Below are positions 1-9,150 of a stretch of DNA of 64,000 bases, in pieces. The position numbers and the translations under genes are program-made. Every line of letters begins with the position of its first letter. Positions within the stretch are counted from its first letter, which is position 1. The notes beneath the pieces were generated by a model. The model searched no databases. It was not told where the DNA came from and saw only the letters and a list, made by a program, of their open reading frames with translations. This stretch comes from Flavobacteriales bacterium BRH_c54. Lineage in GTDB: Bacteria > Bacteroidota > Bacteroidia > Flavobacteriales_E > Vicingaceae. The stretch lies in NCBI GenBank assembly GCA_000961845.1, contig LADZ01000017.1, forward strand, positions 62,001 to 126,000. Reading direction: 5' to 3'.

Positions 1-49
1 TCTACCGAGAGTTTAAAGCCTCTTTTAAAATATATAATACCTATTTTGA

Positions 50-1018
50 ATGAATACTGTAATTAAAATAGTTGCGTTATCAATTCTTTTTTCTAGCTTG
101 CTGCTTTCTTGTTCAGAAACTGGAAAACAACTAGAAGAAGATAATCTATTAGCAATTAATAACCAATCTGTAAATGAGGATAAAGTTCTATCCTTATTAA
201 AAACAAATTGCTTCAATTGTCATAATCCCGACATGGGAGAAAGCCGTGTGGCACCTCCATTATTTAAAGTACGAGAGCATTATTATGATGAGGAGACCAC
301 AAAAGAAGAATTTGTAGTTGCAATTATTAACTTCATTAATAATCCCACCGAAGAAAATTCCATAATGCCAGGTGCAGTAAGAAATTTTGGCTTAATGCCT
401 AAAATGAGTTTTAAAGAGGAAGATATACAGTTAATAGCTGAGTACTTATATGATAACGATGTTTCCTCAGACGAATGGTATGCCAAGTGGGAAGGATTTA
501 AAAAATCTCCAGCAAGTACTCAAACAGATTTAAGTTATGAAGATTTAGGTAGAAATATTGTTAATGAAACCAAATCCAACATTGGCAAAAATTTGATGAA
601 AGCAGTAAAAGAGAGAGGTGTAGCAGGAGCGGTTGAATTTTGTAACACAAGAGCAATTCCTATTACTGATAGTATGGCTGTAGTATTAAATACAAAAGTA
701 AAACGTGTTTCTGACAAACCAAGAAACCCTATAAATACAGCAAATTCGGAAGAAATAGCCTACATTGACGGTTGGAGAAAAGCAAAAGCTAATGGTGAAA
801 AATACCCTCCAAAAGTTACAGAAATGGAGAATAAAATGGTAGGATATTATCCTATAGAAATTAATCAAACATGCTTAAAATGCCATGGAATTCCCGAAAA
901 ACAAATAAACACTGAAACTTTAGCCAACATCAAAAAATTATATCCAAATGATAAAGCCACAGGTTATGCCGAAGGTGATATACGAGGAATTTTTGTAGTA
1001 GAAATGGATAAAAAATAA
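50..1018 (+). CDS. Cytochrome c plus DUF3365 haem lipoprotein
   Basis: Exported lipoprotein of 322 residues; the lipobox LLSC puts the lipidated Cys at residue 21. Two c-type haem sites are visible: CFNCH (residues 54-58) in an N-terminal cytochrome c-like domain and CLKCH (275-279) near the end of a DUF3365 (Tll0287-like) domain. Such proteins are periplasmic redox or haem-sensing proteins, but the substrate is unknown. The C-terminal half resembles the shorter DUF3365 protein at 18047-18685 (both have a CxxCH, then a LYPNDKA segment, then a RGI motif). OsmC follows after 10 bases on the same strand, so the two are probably cotranscribed. The start gives a clean signal peptide. Family assignment is firm, physiological role is not. 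Confidence 0.8.
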   Translation: MNTVIKIVALSILFSSLLLSCSETGKQLEEDNLLAINNQSVNEDKVLSLLKTNCFNCHNPDMGESRVAPPLFKVREHYYDEETTKEEFVVAIINFINNPTEENSIMPGAVRNFGLMPKMSFKEEDIQLIAEYLYDNDVSSDEWYAKWEGFKKSPASTQTDLSYEDLGRNIVNETKSNIGKNLMKAVKERGVAGAVEFCNTRAIPITDSMAVVLNTKVKRVSDKPRNPINTANSEEIAYIDGWRKAKANGEKYPPKVTEMENKMVGYYPIEINQTCLKCHGIPEKQINTETLANIKKLYPNDKATGYAEGDIRGIFVVEMDKK

Positions 1019-1028
1019 ATACAATAAC

Positions 1029-1463
1029 ATGGACAAACACAGTTATAATATTTCCCTAACATGGAACGAAGGCAGAAAAGGCATACTGGAATCTCCAGAA
1101 TTGCCTACAAAAATTGAAGTAGCAACGCCACCCGAATTTGATAAAGGTATACCTGAAATTTGGAGTCCGGAACATCTTTATACTGCATCAGTGTTAAGTT
1201 GTTTTATGACAACCTTTTTGGCTATAGCTGAATTTTCTAAATTAGAATTTAAAAGTTTTGATTGTGATGCAGAAGGAGTTTTAGATAAAGTAGAAGGTAA
1301 ATTTTTAATGACAGAAGTAAACCTAAAAGCTCGTTTGGTGATAGATGATGCTTCTAAAAAAGAACGTGCCGAGCGTATTTTAGAAAAATCGGAAGCAGCT
1401 TGTTTAATTTCTAATTCAATAAAAACGAAAGTGAACTTAATTGCAGAAATTACTTCTTTATAA
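1029..1463 (+). CDS. OsmC family protein
   Basis: A 144-residue OsmC/Ohr-fold protein. Visible family features are the SPEHLYTASVLSCFMTTFL segment with the first conserved Cys and the later EAACLISNSI segment with the second, the pair that forms the peroxidatic thiol site in this family. OsmC proteins reduce organic hydroperoxides in the cytoplasm; the specificity of this member cannot be read from sequence. It sits 10 bases after a haem lipoprotein gene. A short hairpin follows the stop codon and probably ends both transcripts. Confidence 0.85.
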   Translation: MDKHSYNISLTWNEGRKGILESPELPTKIEVATPPEFDKGIPEIWSPEHLYTASVLSCFMTTFLAIAEFSKLEFKSFDCDAEGVLDKVEGKFLMTEVNLKARLVIDDASKKERAERILEKSEAACLISNSIKTKVNLIAEITSL

Positions 1464-1470
1464 TAGTTAT

Positions 1471-1497
1471 AAAACGAAACACATCGTTTTTATTTTT
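1471..1497 (+). terminator. Hairpin terminator between convergent genes
   Basis: AAAACGA at 1471-1477 pairs with TCGTTTT at 1484-1490, with a six-base loop and a following T-rich run (TATTTTT). It lies between the converging OsmC and VOC genes and could act on both strands. The stem is short and AT-rich. Confidence 0.5.
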
Positions 1498-1867
1498 CTG
1501 CAAAAGCAATTACATGCCCATCTGTATCGGCAATATAACCGACTTTGTCGCCCCAATTTCTTTGTTTTAATGGACTAATCATTTTTGCCCCCAACTGTAT
1601 TCCTTTTTGGATGTAATCTTCAGCATTTTTTACTTTTAAGTATAACTCGCAACGTGGTATTCCATTTCCTGTATTAGGATGAGGAGTACTATGCCCTAAA
1701 ATTGTAGCAATTCCGTTTTCGGGCATCAAACCTAATTTCGTTCTTTCTGAAAGTTGAAACTCCGTCATGCCCGGCACATGCAATGATGGTTTTAGGTTTA
1801 ATAATTCCTCATAAAAATATTTGCTTTTTTCTTGGTTAGCAACGTAAAGGATAAATTCTGTTTGCAT
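1490..1867 (-). CDS. VOC (glyoxalase/bleomycin resistance) family protein
   Basis: A 125-residue single-module vicinal oxygen chelate protein. It starts with the family's FILYVANQEKSKYFYEELLNL pattern, has a central CELYLKVKNAEDY segment, and ends with GDKVGYIADTDGHVIAFAEK-type residues, the usual last strand holding an acidic metal ligand (reported here in pieces: GYIADTDGHVIAFAE). Members are glyoxalases, dioxygenases or antibiotic-binding proteins, and the substrate cannot be told. It is a single gene with its own promoter 25 bases upstream of the ATG, and it converges on the OsmC gene. Confidence 0.8.
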   Translation of the reverse strand: MQTEFILYVANQEKSKYFYEELLNLKPSLHVPGMTEFQLSERTKLGLMPENGIATILGHSTPHPNTGNGIPRCELYLKVKNAEDYIQKGIQLGAKMISPLKQRNWGDKVGYIADTDGHVIAFAEK

Positions 1868-1891
1868 TGTTGTGGCAATTTAATTTTAAAC

Positions 1892-1922
1892 CAAATGTAA
1901 TTATTTAAACATTTATTGCAAA
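1892..1922 (-). promoter_or_regulatory. Bacteroidota promoter for the VOC gene
   Basis: Reading the minus strand, TTTG (complement of 1919-1922), 19 bases, then TACATTTG (complement of 1892-1899). This is an exact match to the Bacteroidota consensus (-33 TTTG, 19-21 bp, -7 TAnnTTTG), ending 25 bases before the VOC start codon. Confidence 0.7.
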
Positions 1923-1967
1923 TAAATTAGTTGCTAACGAGTTTGTTGAAAACAAAAACGAATATTA

Positions 1968-2091
1968 CTCACTCGGTAAAACCGAGCGAGTGGTTAGGTG
2001 TTAAATAAAAGAGATTCCTGTTTCCGCTTCGCTGCACAGGAATGACGAAAAGATAGGTTTTGTGCGTTGGTAAAGTCCCCCTTCGGGGGAT
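1968..2091. repeat. Cluster of three palindromic spacer repeats
   Basis: Three hairpins in a row: an 11-bp stem with one mismatch (1968-1978 with 1982-1992), ATTCCTGT with ACAGGAAT (2015-2022 with 2037-2044), and TCCCCC-TTC-GGGGGA (2077-2091). The block is far more GC-rich than its surroundings. Its texture (CTTCGCTGCACAGGAATGAC, CCCCCTTCGGGGGATTAGG) resembles dispersed intergenic palindromes of Bacteroidota genomes. It may also terminate the large gene that ends at 2103, although no T-run follows on that strand. Confidence 0.55.
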
Positions 2092-2102
2092 TAGGGGGCT
2101 TA

Positions 2103-5100
2103 TCATTTCACCAACACCCTAATCCCTTCTGAATGAGAAGTAAATTCTGGAGCGTACATACATTGTATGCTAGTTACTCCATTAGAAAAATCTCCGCTCA
2201 TATTTACTCTTAAAGGATATTCAAACACGTAAGTTCCCTTCGGCAAGTAATCAAAAAAGAAGTTGGTAGCAGCATCTTTGGTGCTTTCATAATAACCTAA
2301 ACCATCTTGATAACGATATCCAGAGAAAACATTAATAGGCTCAAAACCTGCTGCACGCATATCTTTCATGTGTACATATTCCATGTTTCTATCAACACGT
2401 AATTCTATACGTACTTTAATTTTATCACCGGGTTTTAATGCAGTACCTTCTTTAATCAGTTCAATTACAGGACCTGCATCGGTATTGCGTTGTACAAACA
2501 GTTTTTTACTTAATTTTAATGGCGTTTCGTGTGTGGTAATTTTGTCTAATTGTTCAAAATATTGCCAATACATCGCTCCCCAAGCTACGCCTTCATCTTT
2601 TTTGGTAACGGTAATGTTGCCCATTTCGGGTTTAATTTCCGTTTTGCTCCACGAAGTTTTAAAGTAGCCTGTTCCAGCTTCTACTTTCACATCGTCCATT
2701 TTTTTAGGATCAATAAGCGTGTTGCCTACTTTTATTTCCACCAATTCATCACTTGCCAACAAATCTGTTCCTCTTAGCAATAAAGCGTAACAAGCTTCTG
2801 TAGTAGCTTTGGTAGTTCGCCAATCTTGCGTTTGTTTTTGTTTTAACAACCAAATTTTCATAGCTTCAACACTTTGGGCATCGTTAGTTACTTCATCAAA
2901 AGCTTCAATCAATAAGGCTTGTGTTTCAATTGGAGCTTGATACCAATAATAACCACTAATATTATCTTTCCAATACATGCCCAACTCATCGTGCAAAATG
3001 GCATTTTCTTTTAATGATGCAATAATTTTTTGCTCGGTGTGGATGCCTGTTTTTGGCTGACCATTTCTGTGTAAAGCCAATGCTATCATTCCTTGCATAT
3101 AACGACTTTTAGTTAACCAAAAATCATTCGCTTGTTTCAGGTAATAATTATATGCTTCTTTATTACGAGAGCTGATTTCTACATCAGATAAGAAATAACT
3201 TCGGGCATATAAATACTGAATAATTTCATAATTCAAATGGTCTTTTGTCATGTCCACATTGTGTTTTTTCAGCCATTCATAATCTTCTCTAACACGGTTA
3301 TCTAAATACAACACTGCTTTTTTAACCATGTTCCAAGTTTTGTAATCTTCGCGAATGTTTTTTACCCCTAAATGGTCTAAATGTCCCATTCCAGTTACAA
3401 TATGTTGTGTGATGTATCTACTTTCGGGCATACCTTTAAACCAGGTCCAACCACCATTAGAAACTTGCAATTGTTGCAATTTCATTTCTGCTCTACCTAA
3501 CTCATTACTCATTCTGTTTAAATCGAATAATAAACCTACACGTTTTTTACGTTCTCCTTCATTTTGAGCGTTTAATACCCAAGGTGTTTCTTCCAACAAC
3601 AAGGCTTTTAGCTCCTGATTTTTCTCCAAATTAGATAAAAATGCTTCGGGAGTACTATTTTTCCAGCTTTCAAATACATTTTTAATTTTCGGATTAGAAT
3701 TCGCAATATGTGTAGCAATAGAATTAGCATAGAAACGACTAAACGTTTGCTCGGCACATTCATAAGGATATTCCATTAAGTAAGGCAATGCTTGTATGGC
3801 ATACCAAGCCGGATTAGAAGTAAATTCTAAGGTTAAACGATGGTTTTTCATTGTAGAAGAAGACCCGGAAGCCAACAATTTATTGAATTTAAAATTGGTT
3901 GTCCCTTTGCCTCTAACAGGCAGTGGAAGTGATTCGGTTACTAACATTCGGTTAGTTAACACCGGAATAGCCATTTCTTCACCATCGGTAAAGTTGCCCG
4001 ATTTTGCAATTACTTTGTAAGTAATGGCTCCAAAACCTTCTGGGATGGCTATTTCCCAACTTACAGATGTACTTTTTCCTTTTTTAGTGGAGAAAGCTTG
4101 AGTGTCTTTTCCCGATAACAGTTTTTCTGAAATAGGTTTCATGGTAAGGGCATCGTAAAAGAAGATTTTGGATTCACCCTCAAGGTCTTTTTCAGAAAGA
4201 TTGGTAATTTTTGTGCTAAAAGTCATTTTATCATTTTCTCTGAAAAAACGAGGAGCATTTGGATAAACCATCAGGTCTTTTTGCGTAACTGTTTCTTCGT
4301 AAATCATGCCTGTTTTCAAATCTTTGGTGTGAGCTAAGCCCATAAATTTCCATCTGGTAAGTGCTTCAGGAATGGTAAATTTGATGATGATTTCACCTTT
4401 GTCATTAGTTTCCAAATGAGGATAGAAAAAAGCGGTTTCATTAAAGTTGCTTCTGGCTTTTACTTCATCTAAACCACCAGAATCATCTTGTTTTTGCTCC
4501 GCCAATTTTTCTCCACCTGCCAATGTTTGTGAAACAGTTGTTTCATCCATATTTTTATCTTCATCATCTTTACTTGATCTGTTGGGTGATTGAGACCTTT
4601 CTTTTTTGGACATTACTTTGCCTTTTGGTGAATTTTTACTTATGGTAACAGCGTCCATCATTACTTCTTCTTGTTCCATCACATCTCCTGTAGCAGAAAC
4701 GGAATACAAACTGTTCTTATAATATCCATAATTGTATCGATAATAGTTAAACCCAAACCAATTGAGTTGGTCGTAATAAATGGCTTTTTGGTTATACAAA
4801 TACGGATTCCAATCTTTAGCTAACAGTTGAGCATTTTTATCGCTAAAACCATTGTTATTTTGCCAATATCGCTGACTGTAATCGTAATGATGCACGTTTA
4901 ACCCCCAGTAATTCGGGCGGAAAGCATCCAACGAAGCATCATATAAAGCTGCTACCATTTCAGCAGCTATTTTTTCTCCTTTTTTGCCTTTAATTTTTAG
5001 TTTCCATTCTTCTTTTTGTCCAGGCAGTAATTTGTTTCTGAATGTTTCAAATTCAATATCCAATTGTTTGTTGGTGTGCGGAACAGTAACTGTACTTGTA

Positions 5101-8100
5101 AAATTAAAGTGTCGGTTATGTTTTACCATCATAAAATGCACATGGAAATTTCCTCTGTATTTTTCTAAAATTGGAATGCTTATTTTTTGCTGAGCAATAC
5201 TTAGTTGAATGCGTTTTTGCTCAACAATTTTTCCTTTATGCTCTATTTCGTATAAGATTTCTACATTTTTGGCAGCTGTAGCTATTAGAAATTCTGCTTT
5301 TTCGCCTGGTTCGCCATTAATTGTTAATGGAGTAAACCAAGCAATATCGTTTGTGGAAGGATGTTTTTCTTGTTCTCCAAAAACATTAAAATACTTGATT
5401 TCTTTTACTTCCTGACCAAATTTATCTTTGGTAATGGCTTCCATTACATACCATCCTGAGCTCCATTCTGGCAGTTTAAACAAACGAAGCGATTTTTTGT
5501 TGGCGGTGTTAAAATCATGGTCGTAAACTTTGATGCTCTTTTCCCACTTATACACATTATTTTCATCCTCAAACTCATCCATAGGAAAATGTTGTTCAAA
5601 TTCATTTTTACTCATTAAGTGAACATCTCCTTTGCTCCAATAGCGTTTTTTATAAATTTTGGCGGGCATTTTCAACGACCAAATTTTTACGTTTCCTGCC
5701 GCAGCTTCAAATTCTCCGTTGAGGTTGGTAGTAGTAAAACTAATGGTGTCCACATCATTTTTATTGATTTTATCATTCATTCCAATATTGATGTTTAAAG
5801 CTTTATAACCCACTCTCACATAAGTAGTAGAGCTATGCGTTTCGCCATTAATATCCGTAACATCGGCATAAACGGTGTAGGAGTAGGTGGGAGAATATTT
5901 TTTGTTTACCGATTTATCTGCTTTGGCAATAAAATCAATCTTGAACTCACCATTATCATCGGTAGTGGTGGTGCCATTGGTAATTTCCATTTCGGCAGAT
6001 TGAGGCCAAAAACCCCAACGGTAGTAGCACCAATAAGGAAAAGAAGCATTTCTTACCACACGATAACTTACGGTAGCTTCATCTAATGCAGCTCCTGAAT
6101 AGGTTTTGGCATTGCCGACAACATTCACATTTTCTTCTAATTTGTAAGTGCCTTTTATGGGTTCAAACTTCACCTCAAATTTTGGACGTTTGTATTCTTC
6201 TACCGAAATGTATTTCGAACCGTAGCTGTCGGAAATATACATTTGTCCGTTTAGTCCGTTGTTGGGAGCAACAAAAGAACCACTAAAAGTTCCGTATTCG
6301 TTGGTAGTTAATTTTAAATCAGCCACTTTCTGATTATTCACATCATAAAAAGTTACCGTTGACTTAAAATTAGTTTTGATTTTATTGTTTTTGTTGGCAT
6401 CTGTTTCTAATACAATTCCTTTAAAATAAACCGTCTGCCCCGGACGATAAATGGCTCTATCAGTAAAAAATATAGTGCTAGTTTGGGTTTTATTATCCTC
6501 ATAATAATGATATTGATAATAGCTGTCTTCAGTATTTAATCGGTCATCACCTTTAGAAAAATCGACATAAAAATTGCGGTATTCTTTACTGCTGCCTACA
6601 CTAAAAAATCCATTGGCATCGGTAGTCTTGGTGGCTAAGGTTTTCCATTCATAATTACGGAAAGTGTAGTTGTATTTTTGATAATACAATTTTGCCGAAA
6701 CACCTTGTAAGGGTTTCCCTGTGTTTCTATCCATCACAAAAAATTCCATGGATTCGTTGGTGTTTCTTCTAGTCAAGTAACTGATATTGCTTACCCAAAA
6801 TGGCGAAATAGCAACGGCTTCTTTATCAAAATGAAAAGCATTGGTGGTGGAAGTCAACAATACATAAAAACCTTTTTCTAAGGCGTCTATTTTTATTTCT
6901 CCCGAATGTTCTCTGTAATCGCCATCATTTACCAGTGTAGTTTTCCATTCTTTAATCAGTTTGGAGGCAAGTAGTTTTTCTAGTCTTTTTTCACTATCAT
7001 TATTTTCGTTCCATTTTTTTAAATCGTCATAATTTACTTTTACTAATTTATGAAAAACGGTATCTAAATTTTTGTAGGAAATCAATGCTTTTAGCGGTTC
7101 ATTAGGAATATTGGCAGTTTCAGTTTTTACGTTTAGGGATTTTTTGTTCAATTCATTTTCCAATTGTTTGCATAAATCTGCTCCGTAAGTGTTGGGGTAT
7201 TTTTTAATGGCATTTTTGCACATGTTCATGGCAGTTTGTAAATCCCATTTGTATTTTTCGGGTTCGTTGGGGTTAAAAGCATTTCCACGAGCTTGATAAA
7301 CTTTTGCCATTTCATAAACTACTTCAGCTGTAGAAGTATCTTCAGGAAAACGTAAATATAATTTTGTTAATGCTTCATAATAAAGCGTATCGGCATTATC
7401 GAAAGCTGCATTACTTTTCACAAACTTCAATCGCTTCAACTCTACATCAATCAATGCGCTTGGGTTGGTATCATTAATATGAATATTGGTCAGATTTTGC
7501 AAGGTTTGCAACGCATAATATTTTAATGAAAGCGAATCTTTTGATGAAATTTTTAATTTAGAAAAAGTAGGAAAAGGTAAGATGTAAGAAGAATCATCTA
7601 AGGCAAATTCATATACCGGTTTGGTAATGTTGGGTTCTTCGTTCATAAAGAAATCGATGGCTCGGTGAGCTAAAAAATCATACAAGGTAGGACGGTATTT
7701 TCTACCGTTTTTATGGATAATAATTTCATCAAAAGTTTCTACGGGTGTTCTTTTTAGGCTATCGATATTTTTAATAGAAAGTTGATAATGTTTAATGGTT
7801 TCTGTGGTAATTTTTTTCAAATCCCAAGTAGCAATATCGTTGTTTTCAAAATTAGTAGTAGCCGAGCGGTTATAGAATTTCCAGCGGTTATTTTGGTAAT
7901 ACATCCAATACAATTCGCCAATAATAGAATGAAGCATTGGGTTTAAAGGATATTCAGCAGCTTTAGCAACGCTATCTAATTCGTTGAGGGTTTTTACAAA
8001 AGCATTTTCTTCTACATAACTTTGCAATTTAGCTTTTACAATAAGTGTTTTTACAATTTGTTCATGATTATTTTCAGCAGCCGCTTTTTTGGCAATATTT

Positions 8101-8318
8101 TCTACTTCGGTAAGTGCAGATTTGGTTAAGCCGTTTTGTTCTAAGGAATCTACTTTTTTCCATTCGGCTTTATATACATCACCTTTGGCATAAACCAACA
8201 CAGGCTGACGCGTATTCTCGTCATCAGACACACTATTAGGAGAAGAACATTTAATTAATAAAACACTTAGGAAAACTACTATAAAAATGTAGCTGAATTT
8301 GAAAGTTAATTGTTGCAT
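2103..8318 (-). CDS. Alpha-2-macroglobulin family lipoprotein (YfaS-like)
   Basis: A 2071-residue bacterial alpha-2-macroglobulin. It starts with a hydrophobic signal and a probable lipid Cys (LLIKCSS; Lys before the Cys is unusual). Then come a long helical/TPR-like N-terminal region, MG-type beta domains (RAIYRPGQTVYFKGIVLE is a typical MG segment), a low-complexity charged bait-like stretch about residues 1220-1290, the family core (EALTRWKFMGLAHT), and a thioester-domain motif CAEQ with Cys about residue 1521 (codons 3747-3758). Family members are periplasmic protease traps that capture proteases through the thioester. The length exceeds the roughly 1500-1900 usual in enterobacteria, as is common in this phylum. 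No pbpC (PBP1c) neighbour is present. It is the sole gene of its unit; its promoter was not identified. Confidence 0.9.
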   Translation of the reverse strand: MQQLTFKFSYIFIVVFLSVLLIKCSSPNSVSDDENTRQPVLVYAKGDVYKAEWKKVDSLEQNGLTKSALTEVENIAKKAAAENNHEQIVKTLIVKAKLQSYVEENAFVKTLNELDSVAKAAEYPLNPMLHSIIGELYWMYYQNNRWKFYNRSATTNFENNDIATWDLKKITTETIKHYQLSIKNIDSLKRTPVETFDEIIIHKNGRKYRPTLYDFLAHRAIDFFMNEEPNITKPVYEFALDDSSYILPFPTFSKLKISSKDSLSLKYYALQTLQNLTNIHINDTNPSALIDVELKRLKFVKSNAAFDNADTLYYEALTKLYLRFPEDTSTAEVVYEMAKVYQARGNAFNPNEPEKYKWDLQTAMNMCKNAIKKYPNTYGADLCKQLENELNKKSLNVKTETANIPNEPLKALISYKNLDTVFHKLVKVNYDDLKKWNENNDSEKRLEKLLASKLIKEWKTTLVNDGDYREHSGEIKIDALEKGFYVLLTSTTNAFHFDKEAVAISPFWVSNISYLTRRNTNESMEFFVMDRNTGKPLQGVSAKLYYQKYNYTFRNYEWKTLATKTTDANGFFSVGSSKEYRNFYVDFSKGDDRLNTEDSYYQYHYYEDNKTQTSTIFFTDRAIYRPGQTVYFKGIVLETDANKNNKIKTNFKSTVTFYDVNNQKVADLKLTTNEYGTFSGSFVAPNNGLNGQMYISDSYGSKYISVEEYKRPKFEVKFEPIKGTYKLEENVNVVGNAKTYSGAALDEATVSYRVVRNASFPYWCYYRWGFWPQSAEMEITNGTTTTDDNGEFKIDFIAKADKSVNKKYSPTYSYTVYADVTDINGETHSSTTYVRVGYKALNINIGMNDKINKNDVDTISFTTTNLNGEFEAAAGNVKIWSLKMPAKIYKKRYWSKGDVHLMSKNEFEQHFPMDEFEDENNVYKWEKSIKVYDHDFNTANKKSLRLFKLPEWSSGWYVMEAITKDKFGQEVKEIKYFNVFGEQEKHPSTNDIAWFTPLTINGEPGEKAEFLIATAAKNVEILYEIEHKGKIVEQKRIQLSIAQQKISIPILEKYRGNFHVHFMMVKHNRHFNFTSTVTVPHTNKQLDIEFETFRNKLLPGQKEEWKLKIKGKKGEKIAAEMVAALYDASLDAFRPNYWGLNVHHYDYSQRYWQNNNGFSDKNAQLLAKDWNPYLYNQKAIYYDQLNWFGFNYYRYNYGYYKNSLYSVSATGDVMEQEEVMMDAVTISKNSPKGKVMSKKERSQSPNRSSKDDEDKNMDETTVSQTLAGGEKLAEQKQDDSGGLDEVKARSNFNETAFFYPHLETNDKGEIIIKFTIPEALTRWKFMGLAHTKDLKTGMIYEETVTQKDLMVYPNAPRFFRENDKMTFSTKITNLSEKDLEGESKIFFYDALTMKPISEKLLSGKDTQAFSTKKGKSTSVSWEIAIPEGFGAITYKVIAKSGNFTDGEEMAIPVLTNRMLVTESLPLPVRGKGTTNFKFNKLLASGSSSTMKNHRLTLEFTSNPAWYAIQALPYLMEYPYECAEQTFSRFYANSIATHIANSNPKIKNVFESWKNSTPEAFLSNLEKNQELKALLLEETPWVLNAQNEGERKKRVGLLFDLNRMSNELGRAEMKLQQLQVSNGGWTWFKGMPESRYITQHIVTGMGHLDHLGVKNIREDYKTWNMVKKAVLYLDNRVREDYEWLKKHNVDMTKDHLNYEIIQYLYARSYFLSDVEISSRNKEAYNYYLKQANDFWLTKSRYMQGMIALALHRNGQPKTGIHTEQKIIASLKENAILHDELGMYWKDNISGYYWYQAPIETQALLIEAFDEVTNDAQSVEAMKIWLLKQKQTQDWRTTKATTEACYALLLRGTDLLASDELVEIKVGNTLIDPKKMDDVKVEAGTGYFKTSWSKTEIKPEMGNITVTKKDEGVAWGAMYWQYFEQLDKITTHETPLKLSKKLFVQRNTDAGPVIELIKEGTALKPGDKIKVRIELRVDRNMEYVHMKDMRAAGFEPINVFSGYRYQDGLGYYESTKDAATNFFFDYLPKGTYVFEYPLRVNMSGDFSNGVTSIQCMYAPEFTSHSEGIRVLVK

Positions 8319-8507
8319 AAGTTTTAGGTTTTACGAGATAGATGCAATGAATTATAAAATTGCATAAAAATTAAGAAAGAAAGTAGGATTTAAAACTAAA
8401 ACTTGCGTTTTCAGGAATTTAAAAATCACAATACCTATTGGTAATGGGGTGTTTTAAAAAGTACTAAGCCACACTAAAGAAATATTTATTCAGTATTTCA
8501 ACACTGC
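8319..8507. other. Spacer upstream of the macroglobulin gene
   Basis: An AT-rich spacer of 189 bases. It holds the remB-tail copy (8419-8457) and a possible operator, ATGCAAT at 8342-8348 facing ATTGCAT at 8359-8365. No exact TAnnTTTG promoter element was found for the macroglobulin gene. Confidence 0.4.
8419..8457 (-). repeat. Diverged copy of the RemB-like gene tail
   Basis: Read on the minus strand, this spacer segment encodes LKHPITNRYCDF followed by a stop, aligned in frame and without gaps to the last residues (LKTAITNRYSDF, stop) of the RemB-like gene at 13466-15055. By eye, 33 of 39 bases match, and 27 of 28 match in 8420-8447 against 13467-13494. There is no longer reading frame around it. 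It marks the far edge of the accessory block 8448-13465. Confidence 0.7.
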
Positions 8508-8780
8508 TTACTCTTTGAAATAATTTATGTTCTCTCCTTGACATTTAAAAGTAAGCATATTGTCAGTATAAAAACAAGTAACAGTAGCTGGACCTATTTG
8601 AAAAGCATTTTCTCCTTTATTAACAATGTCATAGGTTACTTCATTTAAACTTGCTGTAGTATATGCAGTCTTTCCACTAATTGTTATTGTTTTCCCATAA
8701 GTTAAAGCAGAAAGTTGACACAATATTGCTGTTTCTCTTCTTGCATTGGTAAGTGTATAAGTTCCATTTGGTATTACCAT
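8508..8780 (-). CDS. Outer domain of the split zinc-ribbon protein
   Basis: A 90-residue frame beginning at an internal Met that is unlikely to be a true start: the coding frame continues upstream through KSVTVEAPKE and a membrane helix to the TAG at 8865. It has two Cys residues and a beta-rich pattern (NGTYTLTN, GKTITISGKT). I do not recognise the domain. It would face the periplasm if the full protein were made. Confidence 0.45.
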   Translation of the reverse strand: MVIPNGTYTLTNARRETAILCQLSALTYGKTITISGKTAYTTASLNEVTYDIVNKGENAFQIGPATVTCFYTDNMLTFKCQGENINYFKE

Positions 8781-8864
8781 TTCTTTGGGTGCTTCTACAG
8801 TTACACTTTTTTCTTGGTTAATGTAATAGAATACTGCGGCTCCTATTCCTAAAACTATTATTAT

Positions 8865-9098
8865 CTATAAAAATTGATTGTTATTATTACTTGCCATATT
8901 ATTTGTTTTTTGTTTGTTATTATTATTTGTATTATCGGATCCACAATTAGGACATTTACGTTTTCTTTTGGGTAAACGCTCACCACAATCATTACAACTT
9001 CTGTCGCTTAAAACAGGCACAGGTTTATTACAGTTAGGACACTTTATAGCATCTTCACTTACTTTATGTTTACAATGAGGGCAGTTAATTAAAGACAT
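8865..9098 (-). CDS. Double zinc-ribbon protein (N-terminal piece)
   Basis: A 77-residue open frame with four CxxC pairs (CPHC, CPNC, CNDC, CPNC) forming two zinc ribbons, followed by a linker rich in Asn and Lys. It stops at the TAG described in the spanning pseudogene entry, just inside what would be the membrane helix. If translated alone it would be a small soluble cytoplasmic zinc protein. Ribbons of this kind mediate protein or nucleic-acid contacts; no specific function can be assigned. It lies 52 bases after the small lipoprotein gene. Confidence 0.6.
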   Translation of the reverse strand: MSLINCPHCKHKVSEDAIKCPNCNKPVPVLSDRSCNDCGERLPKRKRKCPNCGSDNTNNNNKQKTNNMASNNNNQFL

Positions 9099-9150
9099 TT
9101 TTTAGTTATATAATTTTTAATTCTCTTTTTTATTTAAAATGATATAGAAG

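Larger units (their letters stand above)
8508..9098 (-). pseudogene. Zinc-ribbon membrane protein split by one TAG codon
   Basis: Two open frames, 8865-9098 and 8508-8780, lie in the same frame. Reading straight through joins them, with a single TAG (8865-8867) as the only stop. The joined protein of about 196 residues would have two zinc ribbons, an Asn-rich linker, a transmembrane helix (FL-stop-IIIVLGIGAAVFYYI) and a 90-residue outer domain. The stop falls inside the helix. This is a recent nonsense mutation, a sequencing error or readthrough; sequence alone cannot decide. It is the last gene of the minus-strand block that starts at 13255. Confidence 0.7.

Noticed and set aside
1-49. Partial gene at the left edge
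   Set aside because: 49 bases with stop codons in the plausible frames and no recognisable coding; treated as spacer.
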